Shown here: positions 11,154-18,589 of the stretch, one piece after another | Position numbering within the stretch: position 1 is the stretch's first letter | Layout of the letters: each line of letters begins with the position of its first letter | NCBI RefSeq assembly: GCF_023684385.1 | Contig: NZ_JAGSOJ010000002.1 | Location: 1,178,001-1,242,000 of the forward strand | Length of the DNA stretch: 64,000 nt | Source: Oceanirhabdus seepicola | Lineage (GTDB): Bacteria; Bacillota; Clostridia; Clostridiales; Clostridiaceae | Reading direction: 5' to 3' | Notes under the pieces: generated by a model | The model's input: the letters and a program-made list of their open reading frames with translations, nothing else | The model's database searches: none | What the model was told of the DNA's origin: nothing | Program-made: the position numbers and the translations under genes

Positions 11154-11392
11154 AACATAGTTGACAATTGACAACGTAGGATGGTTCTGACTTCTGTCAG
11201 AACCTACATTTTATTGGTAAAAAACAAGAGTTCTTTAATCGTTTCATTTTAAATGAAAGATTCTACGTAAAATACAATATTTTATATATGATAAAATGAG
11301 TAAAAACCTCTCGTTTTAAAGAACAATAAGATGTAGTTTCTTGCCGCTAAGGCAGAAACATCCAGCGTTGTCCATTATCAACTGTCAACTAA
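11154..11392. repeat. dispersed hairpin repeat, two units head-to-head
   Basis: This is the most complete copy. The ends are inverted arms built of short words: AGTTGACAATTGACAACG on the left and the inverted form CGTTGTCCATTATCAACTG on the right. Next to each arm is a palindrome, GGTTCTGACTTCTGTCAGAA on the left and TTTCTTGCCGCTAAGGCAGA on the right. Between them lie the core words ATTTTATATATGATAAAAT and GAGTAAAAACC seen in the other copies. It starts 14 bases after the stop at 11140. No coding content. Confidence 0.75.
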
Positions 11393-11420
11393 AAAAAGCA
11401 CGGTTCGCCGTGCTTTTTTG
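11391..11420 (-). terminator. bidirectional terminator with TTCG-type loop
   Basis: The stem AAAAGCACGG / CCGTGCTTTT closes on TTCG and has a T-run on either strand. On the minus strand it ends the selenoprotein transcript (stop at 11426). On the plus strand it would stop read-through from the gene ending at 11140. Confidence 0.85.
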
Positions 11421-11425
11421 TTTTA

Positions 11426-11722
11426 TTAATTCTTATGAGTAACGCCTTTTACACCAATAACAGGTGGCATAAATGGGAGTTTTAGTGTTTGAAATAATTC
11501 GGATTCATTAGTTAATGTAATTACATCATGTACGTATACTGTTATATCGTCTATTTTATGTTCTTTGAAATGACTGTTTTTCATTGGGGAATCTAAAATC
11601 TCAACCTTGAGACTTTTTGTATTACCACCTGCTCATCCACATGAAAGAGTAACAACTTTTAAAGATAAATACTTTTTATTTTTTGATTTCAAATAATTTA
11701 ATAACTTCTCTTGAATTTTCAC
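11426..11722 (-). CDS. predicted small selenoprotein with an SCGUAGG motif
   Basis: A 98-residue frame read from GTG 11722 to TAA 11426 that is open except for a TGA at codon 30 (11633-11635). The TGA falls in the motif LSCG-U-AGGNTK, where selenocysteine next to cysteine makes chemical sense. AAGGTGG lies seven bases before the GTG. The sequence on both sides of the TGA is coherent, beta-rich protein (KKYLSLKVVTLSCG; SLKVEILDSP). I think it belongs to the small redox or HesB-like group that RefSeq names CC/Se motif (seleno)proteins, but I cannot confirm this. It has its own promoter, operator, SECIS-like hairpin and terminator, so it is not a pseudogene. Read without recoding it would be a 29-residue fragment. 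Confidence 0.8.
11595..11617 (-). promoter_or_regulatory. SECIS-like hairpin for selenocysteine insertion
   Basis: In the mRNA, TCTCAA and TTGAGA pair around an apical GG, extended by an A/T stem (AAAAG/TTTT). The apical G's lie about 27 bases after the UGA. Bacterial SECIS elements are small hairpins with a G/U-type apical loop roughly 16-37 bases downstream of the UGA, so distance and loop both fit. Confidence 0.65.
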
Positions 11723-11737
11723 AGTAACACCACCTTC

Positions 11738-11754
11738 ATACCCTCATGGGGTAT
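11738..11754. promoter_or_regulatory. CsoR/CstR-type operator palindrome
   Basis: ATACCC-TCATG-GGGTAT is a perfect six-base inverted repeat around five bases. It resembles operators of CsoR-family repressors (copper CsoR, persulfide CstR). It covers the expected transcription start, a few bases downstream of the -10 of the selenoprotein promoter, where a bound repressor would block transcription. Which family member binds it is unknown. Confidence 0.6.
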
Positions 11755-11760
11755 ATAATT

Positions 11761-11789
11761 ATTATATTATGTGATTCAAATCATGTCAA
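11761..11789 (-). promoter_or_regulatory. consensus sigma-A promoter of the selenoprotein gene
   Basis: Read on the minus strand, TTGACA (11789-11784) and TATAAT (11766-11761) are separated by exactly 17 bases: both hexamers are perfect consensus. Such a strong promoter normally needs repression, in line with the adjacent palindrome. Confidence 0.85.
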
Positions 11790-11883
11790 TAATTCTTGAT
11801 ATATGGTATAGTTATATTTAATAAATGGGAAAATATAAATAAAAACAAGTAAAATTTTGCAAAGCAATAAAATGTGTTAAAAA

Positions 11884-11926
11884 ATAATGATTATTCATTG
11901 AAAATAATTTTAATAGGTGTTAAAAT
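11884..11926 (+). promoter_or_regulatory. flavodiiron gene promoter with PerR/Fur-like box
   Basis: TTGAAA (11898-11903) and TAAAAT (11921-11926) are 17 bases apart. ATAATGATTAT (11884-11894), the shared core of PerR and Fur boxes, sits just before the -35. The flanking bases fit neither full consensus, so PerR and Fur cannot be separated here. PerR control of flavodiiron genes is known in Clostridium acetobutylicum. Confidence 0.6.
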
Positions 11927-11960
11927 ATTAACAGGTAATAAGTGTTGAGGAGGTCGACCT

Positions 11961-13133
11961 ATGGCAGCAATTAAATTAAAAGACAATATATATTGGATAG
12001 GTGTTAAAAACCCAGAGTTAAGAGTATTTGACATTATAATGAATACTAAAAAAGGTACTACATATAATTCATTCCTTATAGAAGATGAGAAAATAGCAAT
12101 AGTTGATACAGTAAAAAATGGCTATTATGATGAATTTAAGAAAAATATAGTTGATGTAATTGGTGATAGAAAAATTGATTATGTTATAGTTCATCACACT
12201 GAATTAGATCATAGTGGTTCATTAAAAAGACTTTTAGAAGATTATCCAGAAGCTGTAGTTGTTGGATCAAATGCTGCTTTAAATTACTCAAAGAATATTT
12301 TGAATAAAGAGTTTAATTCATTAGTAGCTAAAGAAGATTTAAACTTAGGGGATAAGACTTTAAAGTTCATATCAGCGCCAAACTTACATTGGCCAGATAC
12401 TATATTTAGCTATGTAGAGAAATCTAAAATGTTATTTACATGTGATGTATTTGGAAGTCATTATTCACCAGAAGGGAACGTAATGGATGAATATAATCAA
12501 GAATATTACACTGAAATGAAATATTACTATGATTGTATAATGGGACCATTTAAGAAGTTTGTTAATATGGCATTAGATAAAATTGAAAATATAGATTATG
12601 ATATGGTAGCACCTAGTCATGGACCTGTACACACAAATGATATTGAAGAGTGTAAAAAGTTATATAGAGAATGGTCAGAAGTTAAACTTCCTGAAAAGGA
12701 TAAAGTAGCAATACTATACATTTCTGCTTATGATAATACAAAAAAGATTGCTGAAATGTTTAAAGAAGAACTAATTAAAAAAGGATATAAAGCGGAAGCC
12801 CATGATATTACTGAATATGGTGTTGAAAATTGCTTGAAATTAATTGATGGCAGCTCAGGAGTACTTATAGGATCACCAACGATCAACCAGGATGCTGTTG
12901 AACCAGCGTGGGGACTATTATCTTTTGTAAGTGCTATAACTAACAGAGGAAAAGCAGCTGGGGCATTTGGAAGCTATGGATGGAGTGGCGAAGGTGTACC
13001 AATGTTAACACAGAGATTGAAATCACTTAAATTTAATGTTGTAGAAGAAGGATTTAAATTTAAATTTGTTCCTAGTGCACAAGAGATTGAACAAGGAATG
13101 GAATTCTTGAATAAGTTTATAGAAAAGATGTAA
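11961..13133 (+). CDS. fprA: flavodiiron protein (oxygen/NO reductase)
   Basis: 390 residues in two domains: a metallo-beta-lactamase-like diiron domain (about 1-250) and a C-terminal flavodoxin domain (about 251-390). The diiron ligands H79, E81, D83 and H84 are seen in HHTELDHSG, and the later HGPVH histidine is present. The C-terminal part has the FMN-loop region [14 protein letters not shown]. It reduces O2 to water (or NO to N2O) in the cytoplasm with electrons from rubredoxin or reduced flavin, protecting anaerobes from oxygen. The ATG follows GAGGAGGTCGACC. It is a single-gene unit with its own promoter, operator-like box and terminator. Confidence 0.93.
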   Translation: MAAIKLKDNIYWIGVKNPELRVFDIIMNTKKGTTYNSFLIEDEKIAIVDTVKNGYYDEFKKNIVDVIGDRKIDYVIVHHTELDHSGSLKRLLEDYPEAVVVGSNAALNYSKNILNKEFNSLVAKEDLNLGDKTLKFISAPNLHWPDTIFSYVEKSKMLFTCDVFGSHYSPEGNVMDEYNQEYYTEMKYYYDCIMGPFKKFVNMALDKIENIDYDMVAPSHGPVHTNDIEECKKLYREWSEVKLPEKDKVAILYISAYDNTKKIAEMFKEELIKKGYKAEAHDITEYGVENCLKLIDGSSGVLIGSPTINQDAVEPAWGLLSFVSAITNRGKAAGAFGSYGWSGEGVPMLTQRLKSLKFNVVEEGFKFKFVPSAQEIEQGMEFLNKFIEKM

Positions 13134-13163
13134 AAAACACGGCTTCATTGCCGTGTTTTTTTA
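13133..13163 (+). terminator. intrinsic terminator of the flavodiiron gene
   Basis: The 11-bp stem AAAAACACGGC / GCCGTGTTTTT with a six-base loop is followed by Ts, immediately after the stop codon. Confidence 0.9.
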
Positions 13164-13310
13164 ATGGATAATGGAAAATGGAGAATGATTGACATTTCAC
13201 TCCGTGAAATTTAATCTTATTGGTCCTTGGGAAAATAATTTTACTTGTAGCACCTTTGGTGATACATTGTATTTAAAGTGAAATATTTTATCTGTGGATT
13301 ACAATTATTT
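13162..13310 (+). repeat. dispersed hairpin repeat, one unit
   Basis: Arm words AATGGATAATGGAAAATGGA are followed by the palindrome ATTTCACTCCGTGAAAT, then TTATTGG and a degraded core (TTACTTGTAGCACC, GATACATTGTA). It sits right after the terminator. This repeat and an AT-rich leader account for the ~310 bases before the gene at 13443. Confidence 0.65.
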
Positions 13311-13442
13311 GTGTGTTTTACATATTAAAAAAGTGATATAATGAAGATGAAATGCAAATCATTGACTAAAAACGCGAAATATGTGTAAAATTAATAAAGT
13401 ATAGAAAATGAAATTTAATGCATTATTGCTTGGAGGAATCAA

Positions 13443-13832
13443 ATGTTAAAACAAGAATTAATAGATTTTTTGAATGATAATAATCTTGAGTTTATAGATA
13501 TACTGAAAGATGAAGAAGACTACACAATATTCAGAATGAGTTACAAGTTTGATAAGTTAGAACTTGAAGGTGCAAATGCATATGCTGATGAAGAGTGTGA
13601 TGGTGATAAGGATGAATGGAATTATGATTTCTTTTTACCTTATTTAAATGATATGGCAGTAGATAATGTTAATGATATTTTGGATGATTTTTGTGAAGAT
13701 GAATTAGATTTTCAATTTATTGCTTTTGATGTTCCTATAGAAGAGACAAAATATAATGATTTTATATGCTCTATTTCAATTAAAGATAATGGTGTTAATT
13801 TAGAAGAATATCTTTTGGAAGTAATGGAATAA
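13443..13832 (+). CDS. hypothetical acidic protein, 129 residues
   Basis: A very acidic cytosolic protein with stretches such as DEECDGDKDEW and DDFCEDELDF, three cysteines and no membrane segment. I do not recognise the family. The ATG follows TTGGAGGAATCAA, a strong ribosome binding site. It is followed 36 bases later by the iron-sulfur flavoprotein gene on the same strand, so the two may be co-transcribed. No function is proposed. Confidence 0.65.
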   Translation: MLKQELIDFLNDNNLEFIDILKDEEDYTIFRMSYKFDKLELEGANAYADEECDGDKDEWNYDFFLPYLNDMAVDNVNDILDDFCEDELDFQFIAFDVPIEETKYNDFICSISIKDNGVNLEEYLLEVME

Positions 13833-13868
13833 GGCATATGAAAATAAATAAAGAATAAGGTGAGCTTT

Positions 13869-14426
13869 ATGAATACTTTAATACTTTTTGCTTCCCCAAA
13901 TAAAAAAGGAAGAACTAATATGCTTTTGGAAGAGTATTTAAGGAATGCAAAAATTGAAGGTGAAATAGTTAATCTATATGAAAGTAATATATCTCCATGT
14001 ATTGATTGTGGTTTTTGTTCTTCAAAAAAAGGAGAATGTTCAATAAAAGATGATATGACTGATTTATATGATAAACTACAAAAGTTTGAGAACATTGTAA
14101 TAGCATCTCCTATGTACTTTGGTATGTTTCCTGCGCCATTAAAAGCACTTATTGATAGAACTCAAGTGTTATGGTGTAAGAAATATGTATTCAATGATAA
14201 AATTGAAGTTAAGCGTAATGGAATAATGGTAATTACTGCTGGAAATGAATGGGGTGGAATGTTAGAACCTATGACTAAGGTAGGAAAATATTTTTATAAT
14301 ACCATCGGATGCGAATTAAAGGATATAGTTTTTATACCCAATACTGACAATGAAAAGATACATGAATTACATAGAGAGATAAAAGAAGAGGCAATAAGAA
14401 AAGGTGAGAAATTTAGAGATTATTAA
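13869..14426 (+). CDS. iron-sulfur flavoprotein / NADPH-dependent FMN reductase family
   Basis: 185 residues with a flavodoxin-like fold: N-terminal phosphate-binding loop ASPNKKGRTN and the flavin-region motif ASPMYFGMFPAPLKAL. CIDCGFCSSKKGEC has the compact C-x2-C-x2-C-x6-C spacing used for a 4Fe-4S cluster in Isf-type flavoproteins. It probably shuttles electrons from ferredoxin or NAD(P)H to a small acceptor; the partner is unknown. ATG 13869 is five bases after AAGGTGA (13857-13863); an in-frame GTG at 13860 overlaps that site and is less likely. Confidence 0.82.
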   Translation: MNTLILFASPNKKGRTNMLLEEYLRNAKIEGEIVNLYESNISPCIDCGFCSSKKGECSIKDDMTDLYDKLQKFENIVIASPMYFGMFPAPLKALIDRTQVLWCKKYVFNDKIEVKRNGIMVITAGNEWGGMLEPMTKVGKYFYNTIGCELKDIVFIPNTDNEKIHELHREIKEEAIRKGEKFRDY

Positions 14427-14478
14427 TAAAAATCCTTAATAAAGTTATAATTTCCAAGGATATAGTCTAAAAGAAATA

Positions 14479-14506
14479 TTGATTTTATTTGTATTAATGA
14501 TATAAT
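14479..14506 (+). promoter_or_regulatory. promoter of 6S RNA
   Basis: TTGATT (14479-14484) and TATAAT (14501-14506) are 16 bases apart. Transcription would begin near 14513, exactly at the 5' end of the 6S RNA fold. Confidence 0.75.
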
Positions 14507-14512
14507 GAATTT

Positions 14513-14700
14513 AACAGAGATCCTGAGCTGTACGAAAAACTTATTTTGTTCAACTGACAAACTGAAATAGGGATCGCCGAAATTCATGTGGATGGCAAGC
14601 TCTCAGTGAAGAGAAGGCAGAAGTATGATGAGGAGAGCCCACCTGCTTAATGTGGCGGGTATGAACAACGTAAGTTACCGGCAGATTTGGGATAGATTAT
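14513..14700 (+). ncRNA. ssrS: 6S RNA
   Basis: About 185 bases, from a good promoter to a good terminator, with no open frame. The 5' segment ATCCTGAGCTGTACG pairs with the 3' segment CCGGCAGATTTGGGAT to form the long closing stem of 6S RNA. These ends match the conserved CUGAG-UGU-CG and GGC-GCA ends of known 6S RNAs. A long central region would form the open-promoter-like bubble. 6S RNA binds sigma-A RNA polymerase and lowers transcription in slow growth. I assigned it by structure and end similarity, not by a covariance-model search. Confidence 0.8.
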
Positions 14701-14708
14701 GATTAATC

Positions 14709-14730
14709 GCACACAGTAGTGTGCTTTTTT
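14709..14730 (+). terminator. terminator of 6S RNA
   Basis: The stem GCACAC / GTGTGC with loop AGTA is followed by six Ts. Confidence 0.85.
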
Positions 14731-14807
14731 ATTTTTTGAATATGTCTTATACATGTTCCTGAAAATCGGAACACCTTAGAAAATTACTTGTAAAATTATA
14801 ATATAAA

Positions 14808-14844
14808 AAAGGCTTTGGTTTAACCAAAGCCTTTAATTTTTTTT
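14808..14844. terminator. bidirectional terminator between 6S RNA and the Spo0E-like gene
   Basis: The 13-bp stem AAAGGCTTTGGTT / AACCAAAGCCTTT is flanked by an A-run on one side and a T-run on the other. On the minus strand it ends the Spo0E-like transcript; on the plus strand it backs up the 6S terminator. A very AT-rich stretch follows (to about 14900) with nothing else recognisable. Confidence 0.8.
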
Positions 14845-14930
14845 GTCTTTTTTTATTTATATATTTTTTTTTATTTATAATATATATATTTTATTTATTA
14901 ATGTGGATGTAATTTGAATTAATATAATTT

Positions 14931-15086
14931 TTAACAATAAGATCTTTGATATACTGTGATAAATCTGTCCAGTACTTGACTAACAAATAAGGTTAACTTA
15001 CTTCCTACTCCGAGCTTGTCTACTAAATAATTAAGAAGTCCTTTTAAAAAGTCAATTGATTTTCGATAAAATTTTCTCTCATTCAT
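14931..15086 (-). CDS. Spo0E-like aspartyl-phosphate phosphatase
   Basis: A 51-residue protein from ATG 15086 with GGAGAGGG just upstream. The signature SQVLDRFITVYQ matches the Spo0E-family motif SQ-x-LD-x-(L/F)-I-x-x-Y. The earlier stretch IDFLKGLLNYLVDKL supplies the first helix of the two-helix hairpin. Such peptides dephosphorylate Spo0A or related response regulators and delay sporulation, so this supports a sporulating host. The residue before LD is V rather than the usual E/K. It lies alone between two terminators, facing 6S RNA. Confidence 0.75.
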   Translation of the reverse strand: MNERKFYRKSIDFLKGLLNYLVDKLGVGSKLTLFVSQVLDRFITVYQRSYC

Positions 15087-15375
15087 ATATTCCCTCTCCT
15101 TCAAATTTATACCTATATTTTACCATTTTACGATAACTCTGTAAAAAAAATCGGGTGACACTTAAATATATAAAATATCAGTAATTAACAAAATAACACA
15201 ATAATTACCATAAAATCTAAATGTAAAATATTTACAAATAGGGTGTGATTGTAGAAAAAGAGCCAAATGTAAAGAAATGGAAATATCGAAAATGGTAAAA
15301 AAAAGTATTACGATTTTCTTATTAATAATATTTATTTAAATGGAAAAAATACTACTGAAAAGGTGGGGTTATAAG

Positions 15376-16314
15376 ATGAGAGTATATGACATTATGGATA
15401 ATTTTAAAGAAGTTAAAGGTGAATGGAAAGAAGGAAAGAGTAATTATTGGATTTTGGTTAAAGGTGAAGAGATAAAAGACATTCAAAATAAACTTAATCT
15501 TGATGATGACAGTATATTTGAGTGTATTGATATGAGACAGGCTTCTAAAATTAGCTTTTATAGTAATTATATGTTTTTAGTGTGTAATGTTCTCATAATG
15601 AAAAATAAAATCATAATTGCTAAAGAAATAAACATATATCTCAGTAAAGACTACATAATAACCGTATTTAAAGATAAATTAGAGTTGATAGAAAAATTAT
15701 TAGATGATATTAATTGTTCGAGAAATTGCTTTATGTTAAAAGATAAGCCCAACCCTAGTGTTGTTCTTTACTATATTATGGATAGGATAATTATAAGAAA
15801 TTATGATATAATTCAAAATCTAGAAGCATTTGCCGATAAAATTGAGATAAATATTTTGAAAAACCCCAAAAATGAGCAGATAGATGAACTAATACATTTA
15901 AGAAGACAGGTTTATAAAACAAGGAAGTACTTAAATCCCCTTAGATATATTGGTGATAGTATTCTTAGTAATGAAAATGACATAATTGAACAAGATTACA
16001 TCCAAAATTTTGTTTCGGTAAATACTAAAATTGATAAACTTTTGACTGCACTTGAGAGTTTAGTGCAAGATTTGGCACTGGTTAGAGAGGCTTTTGAATC
16101 AGAGATAGCAAATAAGACAAATGAATTAATGAAAATTTTCACACTAATATCAGCTATATTTCTTCCACTGAATTTACTTACAAGTATGTATGGAATGAAT
16201 TTTAAGAAGATACCATTCATTGAATGTAATAATGGATATTATTATTTTATAATTATCATGATTTTAATAACATTATTATTAATTATTATATTTAAGAGAA
16301 AAAAATGGCTGTAA
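15376..16314 (+). CDS. corA: CorA-family divalent cation transporter
   Basis: 312 residues. A long cytoplasmic N-terminal funnel with helical hairpins is followed by two C-terminal membrane helices. The signature YGMNF, containing the GMN selectivity loop, lies between them, and the protein ends in a basic tail (KRKKWL). It moves Mg2+ (or Co2+/Ni2+) across the cell membrane as a pentamer. ATG 15376 was chosen because AAAGGTGGGG (15359-15368) is seven bases before it; an in-frame ATG at 15340 lacks a site. No Mg2+-sensing leader was recognised in the 289 bases upstream. Confidence 0.9.
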   Translation: MRVYDIMDNFKEVKGEWKEGKSNYWILVKGEEIKDIQNKLNLDDDSIFECIDMRQASKISFYSNYMFLVCNVLIMKNKIIIAKEINIYLSKDYIITVFKDKLELIEKLLDDINCSRNCFMLKDKPNPSVVLYYIMDRIIIRNYDIIQNLEAFADKIEINILKNPKNEQIDELIHLRRQVYKTRKYLNPLRYIGDSILSNENDIIEQDYIQNFVSVNTKIDKLLTALESLVQDLALVREAFESEIANKTNELMKIFTLISAIFLPLNLLTSMYGMNFKKIPFIECNNGYYYFIIIMILITLLLIIIFKRKKWL

Positions 16315-16409
16315 AAGTTTCGAAACTTTACTGTCTTACATTGTAATATGTTAGTTAATTTAGTACAATGTATTTATTCGAGTATAAAAATAGTTTAGGA
16401 GGCAAAAGT

Positions 16410-17825
16410 ATGGAAAAGAACAATAAAGAATTAAAATTAGAAAAAAAATATGAATTAGCGTGGGATTCTTATTCTAAAGAAGACCTAGAGGCTGTTTTTT
16501 CATTAAATGAAAGATACATAGACTTCATGTCTGAGTGCAAGACTGAAAGAGAATGCATTACAAAGAGTATTGAAATTGCTGAAAATGGTGGATACAAAAA
16601 TCTTAAAGATATTATTAAGAACAAAGAAACACTTAAAGTAGGAGATAAGGTTTACGCTGAACTTATGGGTAAAGTTCTTGCTATGTTCTTAATTGGTGAA
16701 GAATCTTTAGAAAATGGTATGAATATATTAGGTGCTCACGTTGATTCTCCTAGAATAGACTTAAAACAAAATCCTCTTTATGAAGATTCTGATATATCAT
16801 TATTTAAAACTCACTACTATGGTGGAGTTAAGAAGTATCAGTGGGTAACTACTCCACTAGCAATACACGGAGTTGTTGTTAAAAAAGATGGAACTATTGT
16901 TAACATTGTAATTGGTGAAGATGATAAAGACCCAGTTGTTGGTATCTCAGACTTATTAATTCATTTATCAGCAGATCAAATGGCTAAGACTTTAGCAAAA
17001 GGTATAGACGGAGAATCATTAAACATTTGTGTTGGATCTATGCCAATAGAAGATAAAGAGTCTAAAGATAGAGTTAAGGCTAATACACTTAGAATTCTTA
17101 ACGAAAAATATGGAATTACTGAGGAAGATTTTGTTTCTGCAGAATTAGAAATCGTACCAGCTGGTAGAGCTAGACATTATGGATTAGATAGTTCAATGGT
17201 TCTTGCATATGGTCATGATGATAGAGTATGTTCATACACGTCTTTAGAAGCAATTCTTGAGATGGATACTCCAAAGAGAACTTCTGTATGTCTTCTTGTA
17301 GATAAAGAGGAAGTAGGAAGCCAAGGAGCTACAGGTATGAAAGGTAAGTTCTTCGAGAACACTGTTGCTGAAATCATTAACCTTATGGAAGATTATAATG
17401 ATCTTAAATTAAGAAGAGCATTAGCTAACTCTAAAATGCTTTCTTCAGACGTAAGTGCTGCATTTGATCCTAACTACCCATCAGTATCAGATAAGAGAAA
17501 CAATGCATTCTTCGGTAAAGGTCTAGTGTTAAATAAATATACTGGAGCTAGAGGAAAAGGTGGATGTAATGATGCAAATCCAGAATTCATCGCTGAATTA
17601 AGAAATATCTTTGATAAGCACGGAGTAATCTGGCAGACTTCAGAGTTAGGTAAAGTTGACCAAGGAGGCGGTGGAACAATCGCATACATCCTTGCTGAAT
17701 ACGGAATGGAAGTTATCGATAGTGGTGTTGCTCTTCACAACATGCACGCACCATGGGAAATCGCTTCTAAAGCAGATATTTATGAAGCATATAAAGGTTA
17801 TAAAGCATTCTTAATAGAAGCTTAA
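16410..17825 (+). CDS. apeA: M18 family aminopeptidase
   Basis: 471 residues, a typical M18 length. Zinc-site motifs are visible: GAHVDSPR (H and D ligands), DKEEVGSQGATG (catalytic and ligand glutamates) and the C-terminal HNMHAPWE histidine. It removes acidic or neutral N-terminal residues from peptides in the cytosol as a large tetrahedral oligomer. ATG 16410 is seven bases after AGGAGG (16397-16402), so the upstream in-frame ATG at 16368 is rejected. Codon use is high-expression type. It is monocistronic with a terminator just after the stop. Confidence 0.93.
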   Translation: MEKNNKELKLEKKYELAWDSYSKEDLEAVFSLNERYIDFMSECKTERECITKSIEIAENGGYKNLKDIIKNKETLKVGDKVYAELMGKVLAMFLIGEESLENGMNILGAHVDSPRIDLKQNPLYEDSDISLFKTHYYGGVKKYQWVTTPLAIHGVVVKKDGTIVNIVIGEDDKDPVVGISDLLIHLSADQMAKTLAKGIDGESLNICVGSMPIEDKESKDRVKANTLRILNEKYGITEEDFVSAELEIVPAGRARHYGLDSSMVLAYGHDDRVCSYTSLEAILEMDTPKRTSVCLLVDKEEVGSQGATGMKGKFFENTVAEIINLMEDYNDLKLRRALANSKMLSSDVSAAFDPNYPSVSDKRNNAFFGKGLVLNKYTGARGKGGCNDANPEFIAELRNIFDKHGVIWQTSELGKVDQGGGGTIAYILAEYGMEVIDSGVALHNMHAPWEIASKADIYEAYKGYKAFLIEA

Positions 17826-17830
17826 TTATA

Positions 17831-17854
17831 AAGCACCCTGAGGGGTGCTTTTTT
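17831..17854 (+). terminator. terminator of the M18 aminopeptidase gene
   Basis: The stem AAGCACCC / GGGTGCTT closes on a short loop and is followed by a T-run that runs straight into the next repeat. Confidence 0.88.
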
Positions 17855-18058
17855 AGTTGAGAGTTGGAAGTTGAGAGTGGAGAACGAAGGAGATTTCACT
17901 CCATGAAATTTTTGATTTTATTGTTCGTTAGACAATGTGATAGTTACTTGTTTCATCTGGATGAAACATTGTTGTCTATTTAGAATTACGGTATTGTCAT
18001 AGAGTAAGTAGGTGTAACTCATTTTATCAGGGATAAAATATTGTAGTTCTAAATTTTG
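17855..18058 (+). repeat. dispersed hairpin repeat, unit with two cores
   Basis: The 32-base arm at 17855-17886 is a 31/32 match, inverted, to 19330-19361. It is followed by the palindrome ATTTCACTCCATGAAAT, then TTATTGTTCGTTAGACAAT. Two core hairpins come next: TTTCATCTGGATGAAA near 17965 and ATTTTATCAGGGATAAAAT near 18020. The ~300-base gap before the gene at 18127 is almost entirely this repeat. Confidence 0.75.
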
Positions 18059-18126
18059 AGGCATATTTGATTACTTATAATGAAATAGGAGAGACTTTGA
18101 CTATAATTAATATGGAGGTATTATAG

Positions 18127-18486
18127 TTGAAGGATAGTATTATTGAAAAGAAAAGTTTTGACTTTGCTTTATATGTAATAGAGATATATAAGGAATTATC
18201 AAGTGAAAAGAAAGAATATGTATTATCTAAACAGTTTTTAAGAGCAGGTACTAGTATTGGTGCAAATGTGGTAGAAGGTGAGGAAGCACAGAGTAAGAAA
18301 GATTTTATTGCTAAAATGAGTATAGCTTTGAAAGAAGCTTGTGAGACAAGATATTGGATAAAGTTACTTAGCTGTTCACAATATCTAGATACATATAACT
18401 CAGATGGATTAAGTAAAAGATGTGAAGAAATCATCAGAATACTGAGAAGTATTATTAAAAGTTGTAAGGAAAAGCAAGTAAACTAA
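18127..18486 (+). CDS. four-helix-bundle protein (23S rRNA IVP/S23 family)
   Basis: 119 residues, nearly all helical, with the family pattern F-x-x-ALYVIEIYKEL, then QFLRAGTSIGANVVEGE, then ETRYWIKLL. Proteins of this family occur inside 23S rRNA intervening sequences and as free-standing genes, and resemble the accessory Avd protein of diversity-generating retroelements. No reverse transcriptase or rRNA gene is nearby, so the role is unknown. The TTG start at 18127 is eight bases after GGAGG. Together with the next gene it is flanked by near-perfect inverted repeat arms. Confidence 0.82.
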   Translation: MKDSIIEKKSFDFALYVIEIYKELSSEKKEYVLSKQFLRAGTSIGANVVEGEEAQSKKDFIAKMSIALKEACETRYWIKLLSCSQYLDTYNSDGLSKRCEEIIRILRSIIKSCKEKQVN

Positions 18487-18589
18487 AAAGAAACCTGTGG
18501 TGAGGTTTTTCTTGGTGTTAAAATGTATTTTAACATCATATATATTTATGAGGGACTTTTTTAGAAAGCAATATATAAGGAGAAATAAG

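Noticed and set aside
11154..11392. CRISPR array
   Set aside because: The repeats are dispersed, inverted and variable, with no regular direct repeat/spacer spacing and no cas gene.
11426..11722. Reading the minus-strand frame as a pseudogene broken by a nonsense codon
   Set aside because: There is a single TGA, preceded by SCG and followed by AGG, with a hairpin at SECIS distance, a consensus promoter, a ribosome binding site and a terminator; no other lesion is present.
14513..14700. RNase P RNA, tmRNA, SRP RNA or a riboswitch at this position
   Set aside because: None of their invariant motifs is present, while the long closing stem with CCTGAG...GGCAGATTTGGG ends fits 6S RNA; the RNA is followed by a terminator, not by a gene it could control.
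14845..14910. AT-rich tract as a replication origin
   Set aside because: No DnaA-box cluster and no dnaA/dnaN-type neighbours; it is an AT-rich spacer next to a terminator.
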